Shown piece by piece: positions 1 to 6,442 of a stretch of 7,833 nucleotides of DNA. Positions within the stretch are counted from its first letter, which is position 1. Each line of letters begins with the position of its first letter. The stretch spans positions 1-7,833 of the forward strand of contig CAJOQN010000072.1 of assembly GCA_905236535.1 (NCBI GenBank), written 5' to 3'. The translations under genes were made by a program, and so were the position numbers. Below the pieces are notes generated by a model, which was not told the origin of the DNA, did not search any database, and saw nothing but the letters and a program-made list of their open reading frames with translations. Origin of the DNA: an uncultured Bacilli bacterium (lineage in GTDB: Bacteria > Bacillota_I > Bacilli_A > RFN20 > CAG-826).

Positions 1-149
1 ACAACAACAAAGTCGCCTTCTTGCAAGGTTTCTTGGTTTTTATAAACACCAAAAAAGTAAGATCTTGTTCCGTTTATAAATTTTACTGGGATGAAGGCTC
101 TATAAAGTTGTCCTTCTTCTCTTTCAATATTGTTTTCAATATCGCTCAT
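1..149 (-). CDS. ricT: Probable RicT/YaaT-like PSP1-domain protein, N-terminal 49 residues only
   Basis: This is the first 49 codons of a gene that runs off the left edge. The ATG at 149 lies one base after the holB stop. It is preceded by a near-perfect SD (AGGAGG) that sits inside the last holB codons, so the start is secure. The protein opens with an acidic, Glu/Asn-rich stretch of about 15 residues. After that comes a beta-rich segment: a strand with IPVKF, then RSYFFGVY, then LQEGDFVV. This pattern (short strand, Y-F pair, then a GD-hydrophobic turn) resembles the start of the PSP1 domain. In Bacillus subtilis the gene after holB is yaaT/ricT, a PSP1-domain protein that works with RicA and RicF in RNase Y-dependent mRNA maturation. 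The assignment rests mainly on position plus weak similarity. The diagnostic part of the domain is outside the window, so an unrelated protein cannot be excluded. Confidence 0.55.
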   Translation of the reverse strand, partial: MSDIENNIEREEGQLYRAFIPVKFINGTRSYFFGVYKNQETLQEGDFVV

Positions 150-150
150 C

Positions 151-1146
151 TTATTTTCCTCCTATTAAAAAGAGTGTGATGTGATCAAGCATCAACCCAG
201 GATTAATGTTGATATTAATCTGGCTTTTCATCTTGAGCAATTCTATTAATACATCGCTTGGTCTATCGATTTTAGAGGCAAGCTTGACTAATAAGTCATG
301 TTGGCATTTTAACACAATCTCATTATCACTTGAATAATTGATTATGTCAGTTAAAAATTGGGACAAAATATCGATATAAAGGCGTAATTCATAAGCACTT
401 TTATATTGAGGGATAATATCTTTTTGAGTGTAAAAGATGGCCTCTCTTTTATCATCACAAACAAGATTTAAAAGATTAATGACATTTTGTTTTGCTTTTT
501 TATAAATTTGATAATCATCGTTATTGTTTTGAATAACCTCATTAATGAGGTTTTCATCATTATAAAAGAAAGATAATAATTCCGCTTCCTCTTGTTCGAC
601 TCCTAAATTAATAGCACCGGTGATAACTTCATCTCTACTCACTGATTTCAAAGTAAAACCTTGGCATCTAGAGATAATCGTGGGTAAGACATTATTCGTG
701 TTATTCGTGGTCAAAAAGGCGTAAATATTGGGGAGAGGTTCTTCTAAAAATTTTAAAAGTGAATTCGTGGCCTCTTCATTCATATTTTCAATAAGATGAA
801 GAATATAGATTCTAATTCCTTTAGCCTCTAAAGCTTCTTTATCAAATGATTGTTCAATTGAGGCGATATCTCCCTTTTTGATCATTGATTTTTCACCATT
901 AAAGATTTTGAGGTCTGGATAATTTTCATCATCCACGCGTAGACAAGTAATGCAGTTATCACACGCTAATGGAGATGGATCATCACAAAGGATAGTTTTT
1001 GCTAAAAATTTAGCAACCTCAAAAACGGGTGTCCCAGGATTACCACTTATTAAATAGGCGTGTGAAAGACGATCGTTCTCTAAAGAACGGACAAAGGTTT
1101 TATAAATAACTGGTTGATGTTTTTTTAAATAATTTTCTATTTGCAT
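151..1146 (-). CDS. holB: DNA polymerase III delta-prime subunit
   Basis: This 331-residue protein has the usual length for delta-prime, the stator of the clamp loader that opens and loads the beta sliding clamp. It has the AAA+ clamp-loader layout of DnaX but with degenerate ATP motifs. The P-loop region (GNPGTPVFEVA, residues 35-45) lacks the catalytic Lys-Thr. The Walker B position (YILHLIEN, 114-121) lacks the acidic Asp-Glu pair. Four cysteines (C54, C62, C65, C68) match the family zinc module, and the SRC motif (159-161) is kept. In known clamp loaders this SRC arginine acts on the neighbouring subunit's ATP, so loss of its own ATPase with SRC retained is normal. The ATG at 1146 lies inside the end of tmk (10-nt overlap), and the stop is TAA. 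DnaX, its partner in the complex, is made from the first gene of the same operon. An inactive DnaX paralogue is the only alternative and is less likely given the position. Confidence 0.95.
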   Translation of the reverse strand: MQIENYLKKHQPVIYKTFVRSLENDRLSHAYLISGNPGTPVFEVAKFLAKTILCDDPSPLACDNCITCLRVDDENYPDLKIFNGEKSMIKKGDIASIEQSFDKEALEAKGIRIYILHLIENMNEEATNSLLKFLEEPLPNIYAFLTTNNTNNVLPTIISRCQGFTLKSVSRDEVITGAINLGVEQEEAELLSFFYNDENLINEVIQNNNDDYQIYKKAKQNVINLLNLVCDDKREAIFYTQKDIIPQYKSAYELRLYIDILSQFLTDIINYSSDNEIVLKCQHDLLVKLASKIDRPSDVLIELLKMKSQINININPGLMLDHITLFLIGGK

Positions 1147-1757
1147 AATCTATCTAAGATGGCTTTTAAAGTTGCTTGAGCAACCTCTTCTTGAGACTTA
1201 GAAGCATCGATTATGACAAATCTATCAGGATATCTTTTTGCAAGAGATAAGAATGTATCTCTAACTTTATGATGGAAATCGAGTTTTTCTAAATCTAATC
1301 TATTAACTTCACGGGATGAGTTGGCTGCGATTCTCGCAAGTCCAACCTCAGGTTCAATATCAAATAAAAGAGTTAAATCAGGATAGGTATTTTCGGTGGC
1401 GAACAAGTTGATGTTTAAGATGTTATCCACTCCGAGGTTTCTAGCTCCACCTTGATAAGCCAAGGAAGAATCAAGATAGCGATCACAAATAACGATTTTT
1501 CCTTCTTTAATAGCAGGCCACACCTTTTCCACTAAATGTTGACGACGGGAAGCAGCATAAAGAAGAGCTTCAGTGCGTGGGTCCATCGCCGTGTTTTCTT
1601 TATCTAAGATAACATTTCTAATTTGTTCAGCAATTGGAGTTCCACCTGGTTCTCTTGTGCGAACAATTTGATAACCCATTTCCTCTAATTTTTTACAAGC
1701 GGTATTAACAGCGGTTGTTTTTCCAGAGCCTTCTGGTCCTTCGAGTGTAATAAACAT
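1137..1757 (-). CDS. tmk: Thymidylate kinase
   Basis: The enzyme phosphorylates dTMP to dTDP with ATP in the cytoplasm, a step needed by both the de novo and salvage routes to dTTP. The 206-residue protein starts with MFITLEG followed at once by the P-loop GPEGSGKTT (7-15). It then has the TREPGGT motif (34-40), the DRY signature (92-94, in CDRYLDSSLAYQG) and an Arg-containing lid region around residues 149-166. A longer reading from an ATG at 1787 is open, adding ten residues. I prefer 1757 because it has an SD (GAGGTG) four bases upstream and because thymidylate kinases normally start two or three residues before the FITLEG strand. The ATG at 1787 has no SD and would overlap recR by 20 nt. 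The stop is TAG and the end overlaps holB by 10 nt. The recR-tmk gap is 10 nt. The tmk-holB pairing is usual in Firmicutes, although yaaQ and yaaR, which separate them in B. subtilis, are missing. Confidence 0.96.
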   Translation of the reverse strand: MFITLEGPEGSGKTTAVNTACKKLEEMGYQIVRTREPGGTPIAEQIRNVILDKENTAMDPRTEALLYAASRRQHLVEKVWPAIKEGKIVICDRYLDSSLAYQGGARNLGVDNILNINLFATENTYPDLTLLFDIEPEVGLARIAANSSREVNRLDLEKLDFHHKVRDTFLSLAKRYPDRFVIIDASKSQEEVAQATLKAILDRLCK

Positions 1758-1761
1758 AGGG

Positions 1762-1767
1762 CACCTC
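1762..1767 (-). promoter_or_regulatory. Ribosome binding site that decides the tmk start
   Basis: GAGGTG begins directly after the recR TAA stop and ends four bases before the ATG at 1757. No comparable purine-rich site precedes the alternative ATG at 1787, so this site fixes the shorter start. Its position against the recR stop suggests that ribosomes finishing recR can restart on tmk. Confidence 0.8.
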
Positions 1768-2364
1768 TTATATTTTCCTTCTTCCATCTAACGCTCTTGT
1801 GAGAGTGATAGCATCGACATAATCCAAATTGCCTCCCATTTGAAGCCCATACGCTAGTCTTGTGACTGAGACATTATGTCCTTCAAGTTTTTTAGCAATA
1901 TATAAGGCGGTTGTTTCGCCTTCAATCGTGGGATTTGTGGCTAAGATTACTTCTTTGATTTTTCCTTCTTCTAATCGAGACATCAAAGATGTAAAATTCA
2001 AATCTTCCAAGCCTTTCCCTTTATTAGGAGCAATAACTCCATTAAGGACATGATATAGGCCATGGTAATTTTCTGAATTTTCAAAAGCGATGACATCTTT
2101 TGGATATGAGACCACCATTAAAGTGGTTTGATCTCTATTAGGATCTTCACACACTTCACAGATGTCAGATTCCGTTAAATTACCGCAAATCGAGCATTTT
2201 TTAATGGATTTTTTGAGATTTAAGAGCGCATCAGAAAACTCTAAGACATCATCGTCGTCCATCTCTAAAAGAGCGTAAGCCATTCTTTCTGCAGACTTTT
2301 TTCCGACAGATGGAAGCTTTGCTAATGATTCTTCGAGTCGTGAAATGGCCTTAAGTTTATCCAT
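1768..2364 (-). CDS. recR: Recombination mediator protein RecR
   Basis: RecR works with RecO (and RecF) to load RecA onto SSB-coated single-stranded DNA at gaps. The 198-residue length is typical. Domains in order are a helix-hairpin-helix (LPSVGKKSAERMAYALL, about 17-33), a four-cysteine zinc finger (C57, C60, C69, C72), and a Toprim domain from about residue 80 (MVVSYPKDV through the NPTIEGE segment near 144-150). The C-terminal GLQMGGNLDYVDAITLTRALDGR stretch matches the family's conserved tail. The ATG at 2364 shares one base with the ybaB TAA stop (TAATG). A GGAAGAGG SD lies inside the end of ybaB, so the two are probably translationally coupled. The ybaB-recR pair after dnaX is one of the most conserved bacterial gene orders. 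Nothing is degenerate or missing. Confidence 0.97.
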   Translation of the reverse strand: MDKLKAISRLEESLAKLPSVGKKSAERMAYALLEMDDDDVLEFSDALLNLKKSIKKCSICGNLTESDICEVCEDPNRDQTTLMVVSYPKDVIAFENSENYHGLYHVLNGVIAPNKGKGLEDLNFTSLMSRLEEGKIKEVILATNPTIEGETTALYIAKKLEGHNVSVTRLAYGLQMGGNLDYVDAITLTRALDGRRKI

Positions 2365-2654
2365 TAGAAACCTCTTCCTGCATATTTTTCTTCAATCGCG
2401 GCTTCTTCATCCTCGATCTTTTCAATTAGTTCATTGATACAAGCGATGAGCATTTCTTCAATCATCTCTTTGTTATCTTCTTCTAATAAACCTTCTTCAA
2501 ATTTGATGCTAGTAATGGATTTATTTCCGAGCATTTTGACGGTGACTGCCCCACCTTTTGAGGCTTCAAATTCTTGTTGATATAATGCGTCTTTAGCCTT
2601 TTTAATTTCTCTTTGGATTTTTTGGGCTTGCGCAAGCATTTGTTGCATGTTCAT
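2364..2654 (-). CDS. ybaB: YbaB/EbfC-family nucleoid-associated protein
   Basis: This small protein of 96 residues belongs to the YbaB/EbfC family, whose members form dimers that bind DNA. Their exact role in the dnaX-recR context remains unsettled. It has the family layout: an N-terminal helix rich in Gln, Lys and Ala (MQQMLAQAQKIQREIKKAKD), then a central beta segment (FEASKGGAVTVKMLGNKSITSIKF), then an acidic C-terminal helix. The last eight residues (EEKYAGRGF) end in a Gly-rich tail. The ATG at 2654 is two bases after the dnaX stop, with an AAGGAG site about ten bases upstream inside dnaX. A second ATG two codons later lies too far from this site. The stop codon overlaps the recR start. 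This is the equivalent of B. subtilis yaaK. Confidence 0.95.
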   Translation of the reverse strand: MNMQQMLAQAQKIQREIKKAKDALYQQEFEASKGGAVTVKMLGNKSITSIKFEEGLLEEDNKEMIEEMLIACINELIEKIEDEEAAIEEKYAGRGF

Positions 2655-2656
2655 AA

Positions 2657-4408
2657 TTATTCTTCTCCTTCGAATTCAATAACAACATCTTTAGCTTTTG
2701 GTAATTTGCCAACTACTAAGAGGTCGGTGTATTTCTTTTGTAAACGGACAGAATCATTTCTGCTGACCGCGAAAACAAACATCTTATTACCAAACGTGGA
2801 AGCAACGGCATTTTGTAGATTTTCTTGAAGCATCTTGTCGTTAACTTTTTCGACCATATTTGGAAGTGGACATTCTATTAATAAGATTTTGTTTGAGACC
2901 ACTAATGGGTGAGAATCTAATAATAAGGACGCGGCTTTTCCAAGTTCTGGATGAACAATTAATCTTTTTAGATTAGTCCATTCATCAAGAGCCTTTTTCT
3001 TAAGTTCTTTCTTTGAAGAAACCATGATATCAATCAACGTGTCATCATCAAGTAAAAATAGAGCGTCACCAGTTGCATTCTTTGGTAAGACCAAATCTTT
3101 AGACAAAACGATTTCAGGTAACGATTCGTTCGCATCAAAGAGTGATGGTTGTTCTTCAATTTTAGGAGCTTGTTGTAAAGTCTTTTCTTTTTCTCTAGCT
3201 TCTCTGGTTAATTGTTCTCTTAAAGCTTTTTCAAGAGGCGACATTGTTTTTTCATCATCATCAACTTGTTTGGTCTCTGGTTCGATGACAATCTTTTTAT
3301 CTTCAATTTGTGGTTCTTCAACTTGATTGACACCGATAACATTGACTAATTTTAAAAGCGTAATTTCAAATAAAGGATTGATGTTTGTGACAGTTTTAAA
3401 ATTCTTAATGGCTTCGATAAGAATATCAATCATTGTCATCACATCTTTTGCCTTGGCTTTTTTGGCTAATTCCATCGCTTGATCTGAGGATAGTTTACTA
3501 AGCAAAGGTTTCTTTCTTGTATTGATATAAATCAATAAATCTTTAAGGATATCCATTAAATCGCTTGTCAAACGTTTGATGTCAGAACCTTTATCAATAT
3601 AATTTTTAATTCTATTTAATACATCCCCAACATCACCATTAATGATTGATCTAATTAATTCAATCTTTTCTTCTTGTGACTCTAAAGAGAAGATTTCTAG
3701 AACATCTTCTTCGTTAAGGACATCGCCAGAATAGGCCAAAACTTGATCGAGGATGGAAAGAGCGTCTCTCATTCCCCCATCCGCTAAAGAGATAATTAAA
3801 TCAACCGCGTTTTCGTTATAAGTGATTTCTTCTCTTTGAAGAACTTCTTTCATTCTTTCTTTAATATCCTCATCGCTCACTTTAGTGAAATCATATCTTT
3901 GGCATCTAGAAAGAATAGTGGGAAGAATTTTATGTGGTTCGGTAGTTGCTAAAATAAAGATGACATGTTCCGGTGGTTCTTCAAGTGTTTTTAATAAGGC
4001 GTTAAAAGCACCGGCGGACATCATATGAACTTCATCGATGATATAAACTTTATATCTTCCTAAGATTGTGCCATATTTGACTTTGTCAATAATGTCACGA
4101 ACTTGTTCAACACCATTATTTGAGGCAGCATCGATTTCGATGACATCTGGATGAGTGCCTTCATTAATAGCGATACAGTTTTCACATTCATTACATTGAT
4201 AGCCAATGCCTTCATCACAGTTGAGAGCTTTCGCTAAAAGCTTCGCCATAGTGGTTTTTCCAGTTCCACGAGGGCCAGTAAAAAGATAAGCGTGAGCAAT
4301 CTTTCCACTCGCTAAAGCGTTTTTAATTGTTCTAACTATATGTTGTTGTCCAGCAACTTCTTCAAAGGTCGAAGGACGATAAGTTCTATATAACGCTTTA
4401 TATGCCAT
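2657..4408 (-). CDS. dnaX: DNA polymerase III subunits gamma/tau
   Basis: Tau is the ATPase motor of the clamp loader and also links it to the polymerase and helicase. The protein is 583 residues from the ATG at 4408. It starts MAYKALYRTYRP, the family's standard opening, followed by Walker A (GPRGTGKT, 45-52), four zinc cysteines (C64, C72, C75, C78), Walker B (IIDEVH, 123-128), sensor 1 (LATTEPHK, 153-160) and SRC (168-170). Clamp-loader domain III ends near residue 360. A charged, Glu/Lys-rich linker (about 361-430) leads into the C-terminal tau-specific domain (about 445-583). A GTG three codons upstream (4417) is also open, but it lies inside the SD AGGTGA and so is not the start. The linker holds QPSLF (420-424), which resembles a beta-clamp binding pentapeptide, and an A6 run that might permit slippage. 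It heads the leftward operon. Confidence 0.97.
   Translation of the reverse strand: MAYKALYRTYRPSTFEEVAGQQHIVRTIKNALASGKIAHAYLFTGPRGTGKTTMAKLLAKALNCDEGIGYQCNECENCIAINEGTHPDVIEIDAASNNGVEQVRDIIDKVKYGTILGRYKVYIIDEVHMMSAGAFNALLKTLEEPPEHVIFILATTEPHKILPTILSRCQRYDFTKVSDEDIKERMKEVLQREEITYNENAVDLIISLADGGMRDALSILDQVLAYSGDVLNEEDVLEIFSLESQEEKIELIRSIINGDVGDVLNRIKNYIDKGSDIKRLTSDLMDILKDLLIYINTRKKPLLSKLSSDQAMELAKKAKAKDVMTMIDILIEAIKNFKTVTNINPLFEITLLKLVNVIGVNQVEEPQIEDKKIVIEPETKQVDDDEKTMSPLEKALREQLTREAREKEKTLQQAPKIEEQPSLFDANESLPEIVLSKDLVLPKNATGDALFLLDDDTLIDIMVSSKKELKKKALDEWTNLKRLIVHPELGKAASLLLDSHPLVVSNKILLIECPLPNMVEKVNDKMLQENLQNAVASTFGNKMFVFAVSRNDSVRLQKKYTDLLVVGKLPKAKDVVIEFEGEE
3217..3252 (-). other. Candidate slippage site with downstream hairpin in the dnaX linker
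   Basis: On the coding (minus) strand, six A residues (3252-3247) span codons 386-388 (GAA AAA ACA). Eight bases after AAAAAAC there is a hairpin. CTCTT (3237-3233) pairs with AAGAG (3221-3217), and AAA pairs with TTT inside, with one bulged G and an AAGC loop. A -1 slip reaches TGA after five new codons (392 aa), and a +1 slip reaches TAA after eight (395 aa). Either product keeps domains I-III and loses the tau-specific part, as gamma does in E. coli. The heptamer is out of phase for a standard tandem -1 slip, the A run is short and the stem is mostly A-U, so this may be chance. Confidence 0.25.
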
Positions 4409-4413
4409 AACAT

Positions 4414-4419
4414 TCACCT
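4414..4419 (-). promoter_or_regulatory. Ribosome binding site that decides the dnaX start
   Basis: AGGTGA lies five bases before the ATG at 4408. It contains the GTG (4417-4415) that could be read as an earlier in-frame start, so that codon serves ribosome binding rather than initiation. An out-of-frame ATG at 4413 overlaps its end. Confidence 0.8.
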
Positions 4420-4425
4420 GAATTG

Positions 4426-4454
4426 ATTATACACATTTTTGATGACTTATTGAA
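4426..4454 (-). promoter_or_regulatory. Likely sigma-A promoter of the dnaX operon
   Basis: A perfect -10 box, TATAAT, reads leftward at 4431-4426. With a 17-bp spacer the -35 position (4454-4449) is TTCAAT, which matches TTGACA at only three of six bases. The -10 is therefore strong and the -35 weak. Transcription would begin near 4419-4420, giving a leader of only about 11-12 nt with the SD at its very 5' end. A second leftward TATAAT at 4485-4480 has no good -35 partner but could give a longer leader. Confidence 0.6.
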
Positions 4455-4457
4455 TAA

Positions 4458-4473
4458 TTAATATAAATATTAA
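4458..4473. repeat. A/T-only inverted repeat between the divergent promoters
   Basis: TTAATAT and ATATTAA (7-bp arms, AA spacer) form a perfect dyad near the middle of the dnaX-prfA intergenic region. It lies just upstream of both predicted -35 sites and could be an operator or simply an A/T-rich upstream element. In DNA this A/T-rich a 7-bp dyad is expected by chance, so its function is unproven. Confidence 0.25.
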
Positions 4474-4489
4474 CAAAATATTATATTCT

Positions 4490-4517
4490 TTGTTTCACAT
4501 ATATCTTATGTTAAAAT
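4490..4517 (+). promoter_or_regulatory. Likely sigma-A promoter of the prfA operon
   Basis: A -35 TTGTTT (4490-4495) is followed after 16 bp by a -10 TAAAAT (4512-4517). The TG at 4509-4510 is correctly placed for an extended -10 element. Transcription would start near 4524, leaving a leader of about 16 nt that holds the prfA SD (GAGGT, 4529-4533). Confidence 0.65.
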
Positions 4518-4539
4518 AATGTGTCTTTGAGGTAATTCG

Positions 4540-5622
4540 ATGGAAAGTGGAATGTATAATCGCCTTATAAGTGCGAAAAAAAGAATTGAAGAAATAGATG
4601 AATTGTTAGCCAGAGATGATGCGACAAAAGATTTATCAACCTTCCGTTCTTTAACAAAAGAAAGGGCTAATCTTGACCCCCAAGTAGAAAAATTTAATGA
4701 ATATTTATCTCTTCAAGAAAATAAAGCAGTCGCTGAAGAAATGCTTAAAGATTCAGATCCCGAATTAGCAGAATACGCAAAAGAAGAAATTAAAAGAATC
4801 GCTCAAGAAGAAGAAAAACTAATCGCAGAACTTACCGAATTACTTCTTCCTAAAGATCCAATGGATGACAAAAATATCATCGTTGAAATTAGAGGTGCCG
4901 CTGGTGGAGATGAAGGTAATATTTTCGCTGGTGACCTTTTTAGAATGTATACAAAATATTGCGAATCCCAAAATTGGAGGATTCAAATTATCGATGAATC
5001 ACCATCAGAGGCTGGTGGTTTTGCTCTTATTTCATTTATGGTAAAAGGTAAAAATGTTTATTCAAAACTTAAATTCGAAAGCGGAGCCCATCGTGTACAA
5101 AGGGTTCCTAAAACTGAAGCCTCAGGAAGAATTCATACCTCAACCGCGACTGTTTTAGTGATGCCTGAAGCGGATGAAATCGATATTGAAATTAATCCAA
5201 GTGATTTACAAATCGATACCTATCATTCACAAGGCGCGGGTGGGCAAAATGTTAATAAGACAGAATCCGCTGTCCGTATTACTCATATCCCATCTGGCAC
5301 AGTCGTAGCTTGCCAAACTGAAAAGTCACAAGTTCAAAACAAAGAGATTGCGATGCAGATGCTCAGAGCCAAAATGTATCAAGTTGCTCTTGAAAAGCAA
5401 CAAAACGAAATTGGCTCTGAAAGAAGGTTAAAAATCGGAACGGGCGAAAGAAGTGAAAAAGTCCGTACTTATAACTATCCACAAAATAGAGTCACTGACC
5501 ATCGTATTGGATTTACTATTCAAAAGCTTGATCGTGTTATGGAAGGTGAACTCGATGAAATTATTGAAGCTTTAATTCATTATGATCAAACTCAAAAGAT
5601 GCTAGGAGAGAACAATGGCTAA
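4540..5622 (+). CDS. prfA: Peptide chain release factor 1
   Basis: RF1 recognises UAA and UAG in the ribosomal A site and triggers peptidyl-tRNA hydrolysis. The 360-residue length equals the common RF1 length. An N-terminal helical coiled domain (about 1-105) is followed by the conserved GAAGGDEGNIFAGDLFRMY segment (119-137). The stop-codon-reading tripeptide is at 190-192 and reads PKT, the P-x-T form that marks RF1; RF2 would carry SPF. The catalytic GGQ is at 234-236 and Q236 is the residue methylated by PrmC. The ATG at 4540 is six bases after GAGGT. A second ATG at codon 5 (MYNRL) looks like the usual RF1 opening but is 18 bases from the SD, so I keep the first. The TAA stop lies inside prmC (8-nt overlap), coupling the factor to its modifying enzyme. 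RF1 heads this operon, as in many Firmicutes. Confidence 0.97.
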   Translation: MESGMYNRLISAKKRIEEIDELLARDDATKDLSTFRSLTKERANLDPQVEKFNEYLSLQENKAVAEEMLKDSDPELAEYAKEEIKRIAQEEEKLIAELTELLLPKDPMDDKNIIVEIRGAAGGDEGNIFAGDLFRMYTKYCESQNWRIQIIDESPSEAGGFALISFMVKGKNVYSKLKFESGAHRVQRVPKTEASGRIHTSTATVLVMPEADEIDIEINPSDLQIDTYHSQGAGGQNVNKTESAVRITHIPSGTVVACQTEKSQVQNKEIAMQMLRAKMYQVALEKQQNEIGSERRLKIGTGERSEKVRTYNYPQNRVTDHRIGFTIQKLDRVMEGELDEIIEALIHYDQTQKMLGENNG

Positions 5623-6442
5623 GATTAATGAAGAGTTTTTAAAACTAATTAAACTCGAATCCCCTTATTTAAATGAGAATATTGTCCGTTCACTTTTAAT
5701 GCATGTTAATAACCTTGAAAATGCTTTGGAATTAACCAAAAATCTTGAAAAAGAATGCCAAAACCTCGACCTTTTGCATGATTTAGTAAATCGTATTATG
5801 TCTGGGGAACCATACCAATATGTTATAAATTCAGCTTCTTTCTGTGGCTTTGATTTTTATGTTGATAAAAGAGTCTTAATCCCCAGGAACGAAACAGAAG
5901 AATTGGTCTTAAATGTTATTAAGATTATTAAAGAAAAACAAATAAAAGAACCAGTCATTGTTGATGTCGGCACAGGAAGTGGATGTATCGCTATTTCTTT
6001 AGCTAATAATCTTAATGGTTCTTTGGTTTTTGGCGGTGATATATCTCAAGATTGTATTGATGTCGCTCTTAATAACAATAAGAGGTTAAGTTCTTGTGTT
6101 GATTTTAGATGCGGTAACCTTTTAGAACCTTTCGCTGGAAAAAGGTTTGATGTTCTTGTTTCAAATCCTCCATATATTGGAATAAATGATTATGTTGATC
6201 CTCAAGTTAAACAATATGAACCAGGTCTAGCTTTATTTATTGAACCAAAAACTTATTTTTATGAAGAAATTTTTAAATGCGCTCCCGATTATTTAAAAGA
6301 ACATTTTATTATGGCTTTTGAAATTAGTGATGACATGGGAGATAGATTAACTTCTTTGGCTAGACAATATTTCCTTGATGTTGATATTAAAGTCGCTAAA
6401 GATATGTATGGAAAAGATCGTTTCCTCTATATTATTAAATGA
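5615..6442 (+). CDS. prmC: Peptide chain release factor N5-glutamine methyltransferase
   Basis: PrmC uses S-adenosylmethionine to methylate the glutamine of the GGQ motif in release factors, which increases termination efficiency. The 275-residue protein has a helical N-terminal substrate-binding domain (about 1-75) and then a Rossmann methyltransferase domain. Visible motifs are IPRNETEELV (89-98), the SAM-binding loop DVGTGSGC (117-124), the catalytic NPPY (184-187, in VSNPPYIG) and the YEPGLALF segment (201-208). NPPY together with the PRxETE motif separates PrmC from other methyltransferases. The ATG overlaps the prfA end by 8 nt, with AGGAG (5604-5608) upstream in prfA. The gene ends at TGA, overlapping the tsaC ATG in the compact ATGA form. 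The next in-frame codon after TGA is TAA, so readthrough would add only one residue. It is the only complete gene here that ends in TGA. Confidence 0.96.
   Translation: MAKINEEFLKLIKLESPYLNENIVRSLLMHVNNLENALELTKNLEKECQNLDLLHDLVNRIMSGEPYQYVINSASFCGFDFYVDKRVLIPRNETEELVLNVIKIIKEKQIKEPVIVDVGTGSGCIAISLANNLNGSLVFGGDISQDCIDVALNNNKRLSSCVDFRCGNLLEPFAGKRFDVLVSNPPYIGINDYVDPQVKQYEPGLALFIEPKTYFYEEIFKCAPDYLKEHFIMAFEISDDMGDRLTSLARQYFLDVDIKVAKDMYGKDRFLYIIK

Noticed and set aside
661..690. Stretch in holB with near-identical DNA to dnaX at about 3900-3930
   Set aside because: Both encode the SRC motif and its flanks in paralogous clamp-loader subunits. Shared protein ancestry explains it; it is not a mobile or recombination repeat.
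2986..3010. GAAAAAG in dnaX codons near 470-472 as an E. coli-like slippery heptamer
   Set aside because: The first base is G rather than A (G-AAA-AAG), and it lies inside the tau-specific domain rather than at the linker, so it is a poor candidate for gamma production.
3024..3326. 100-codon open frame on the + strand inside dnaX, Ser-rich
   Set aside because: It is antisense to a well-supported dnaX coding region, has no SD, and its composition follows from reading dnaX backwards. The same holds for the shorter + strand frames at 1862-2053 and 2613-2828.
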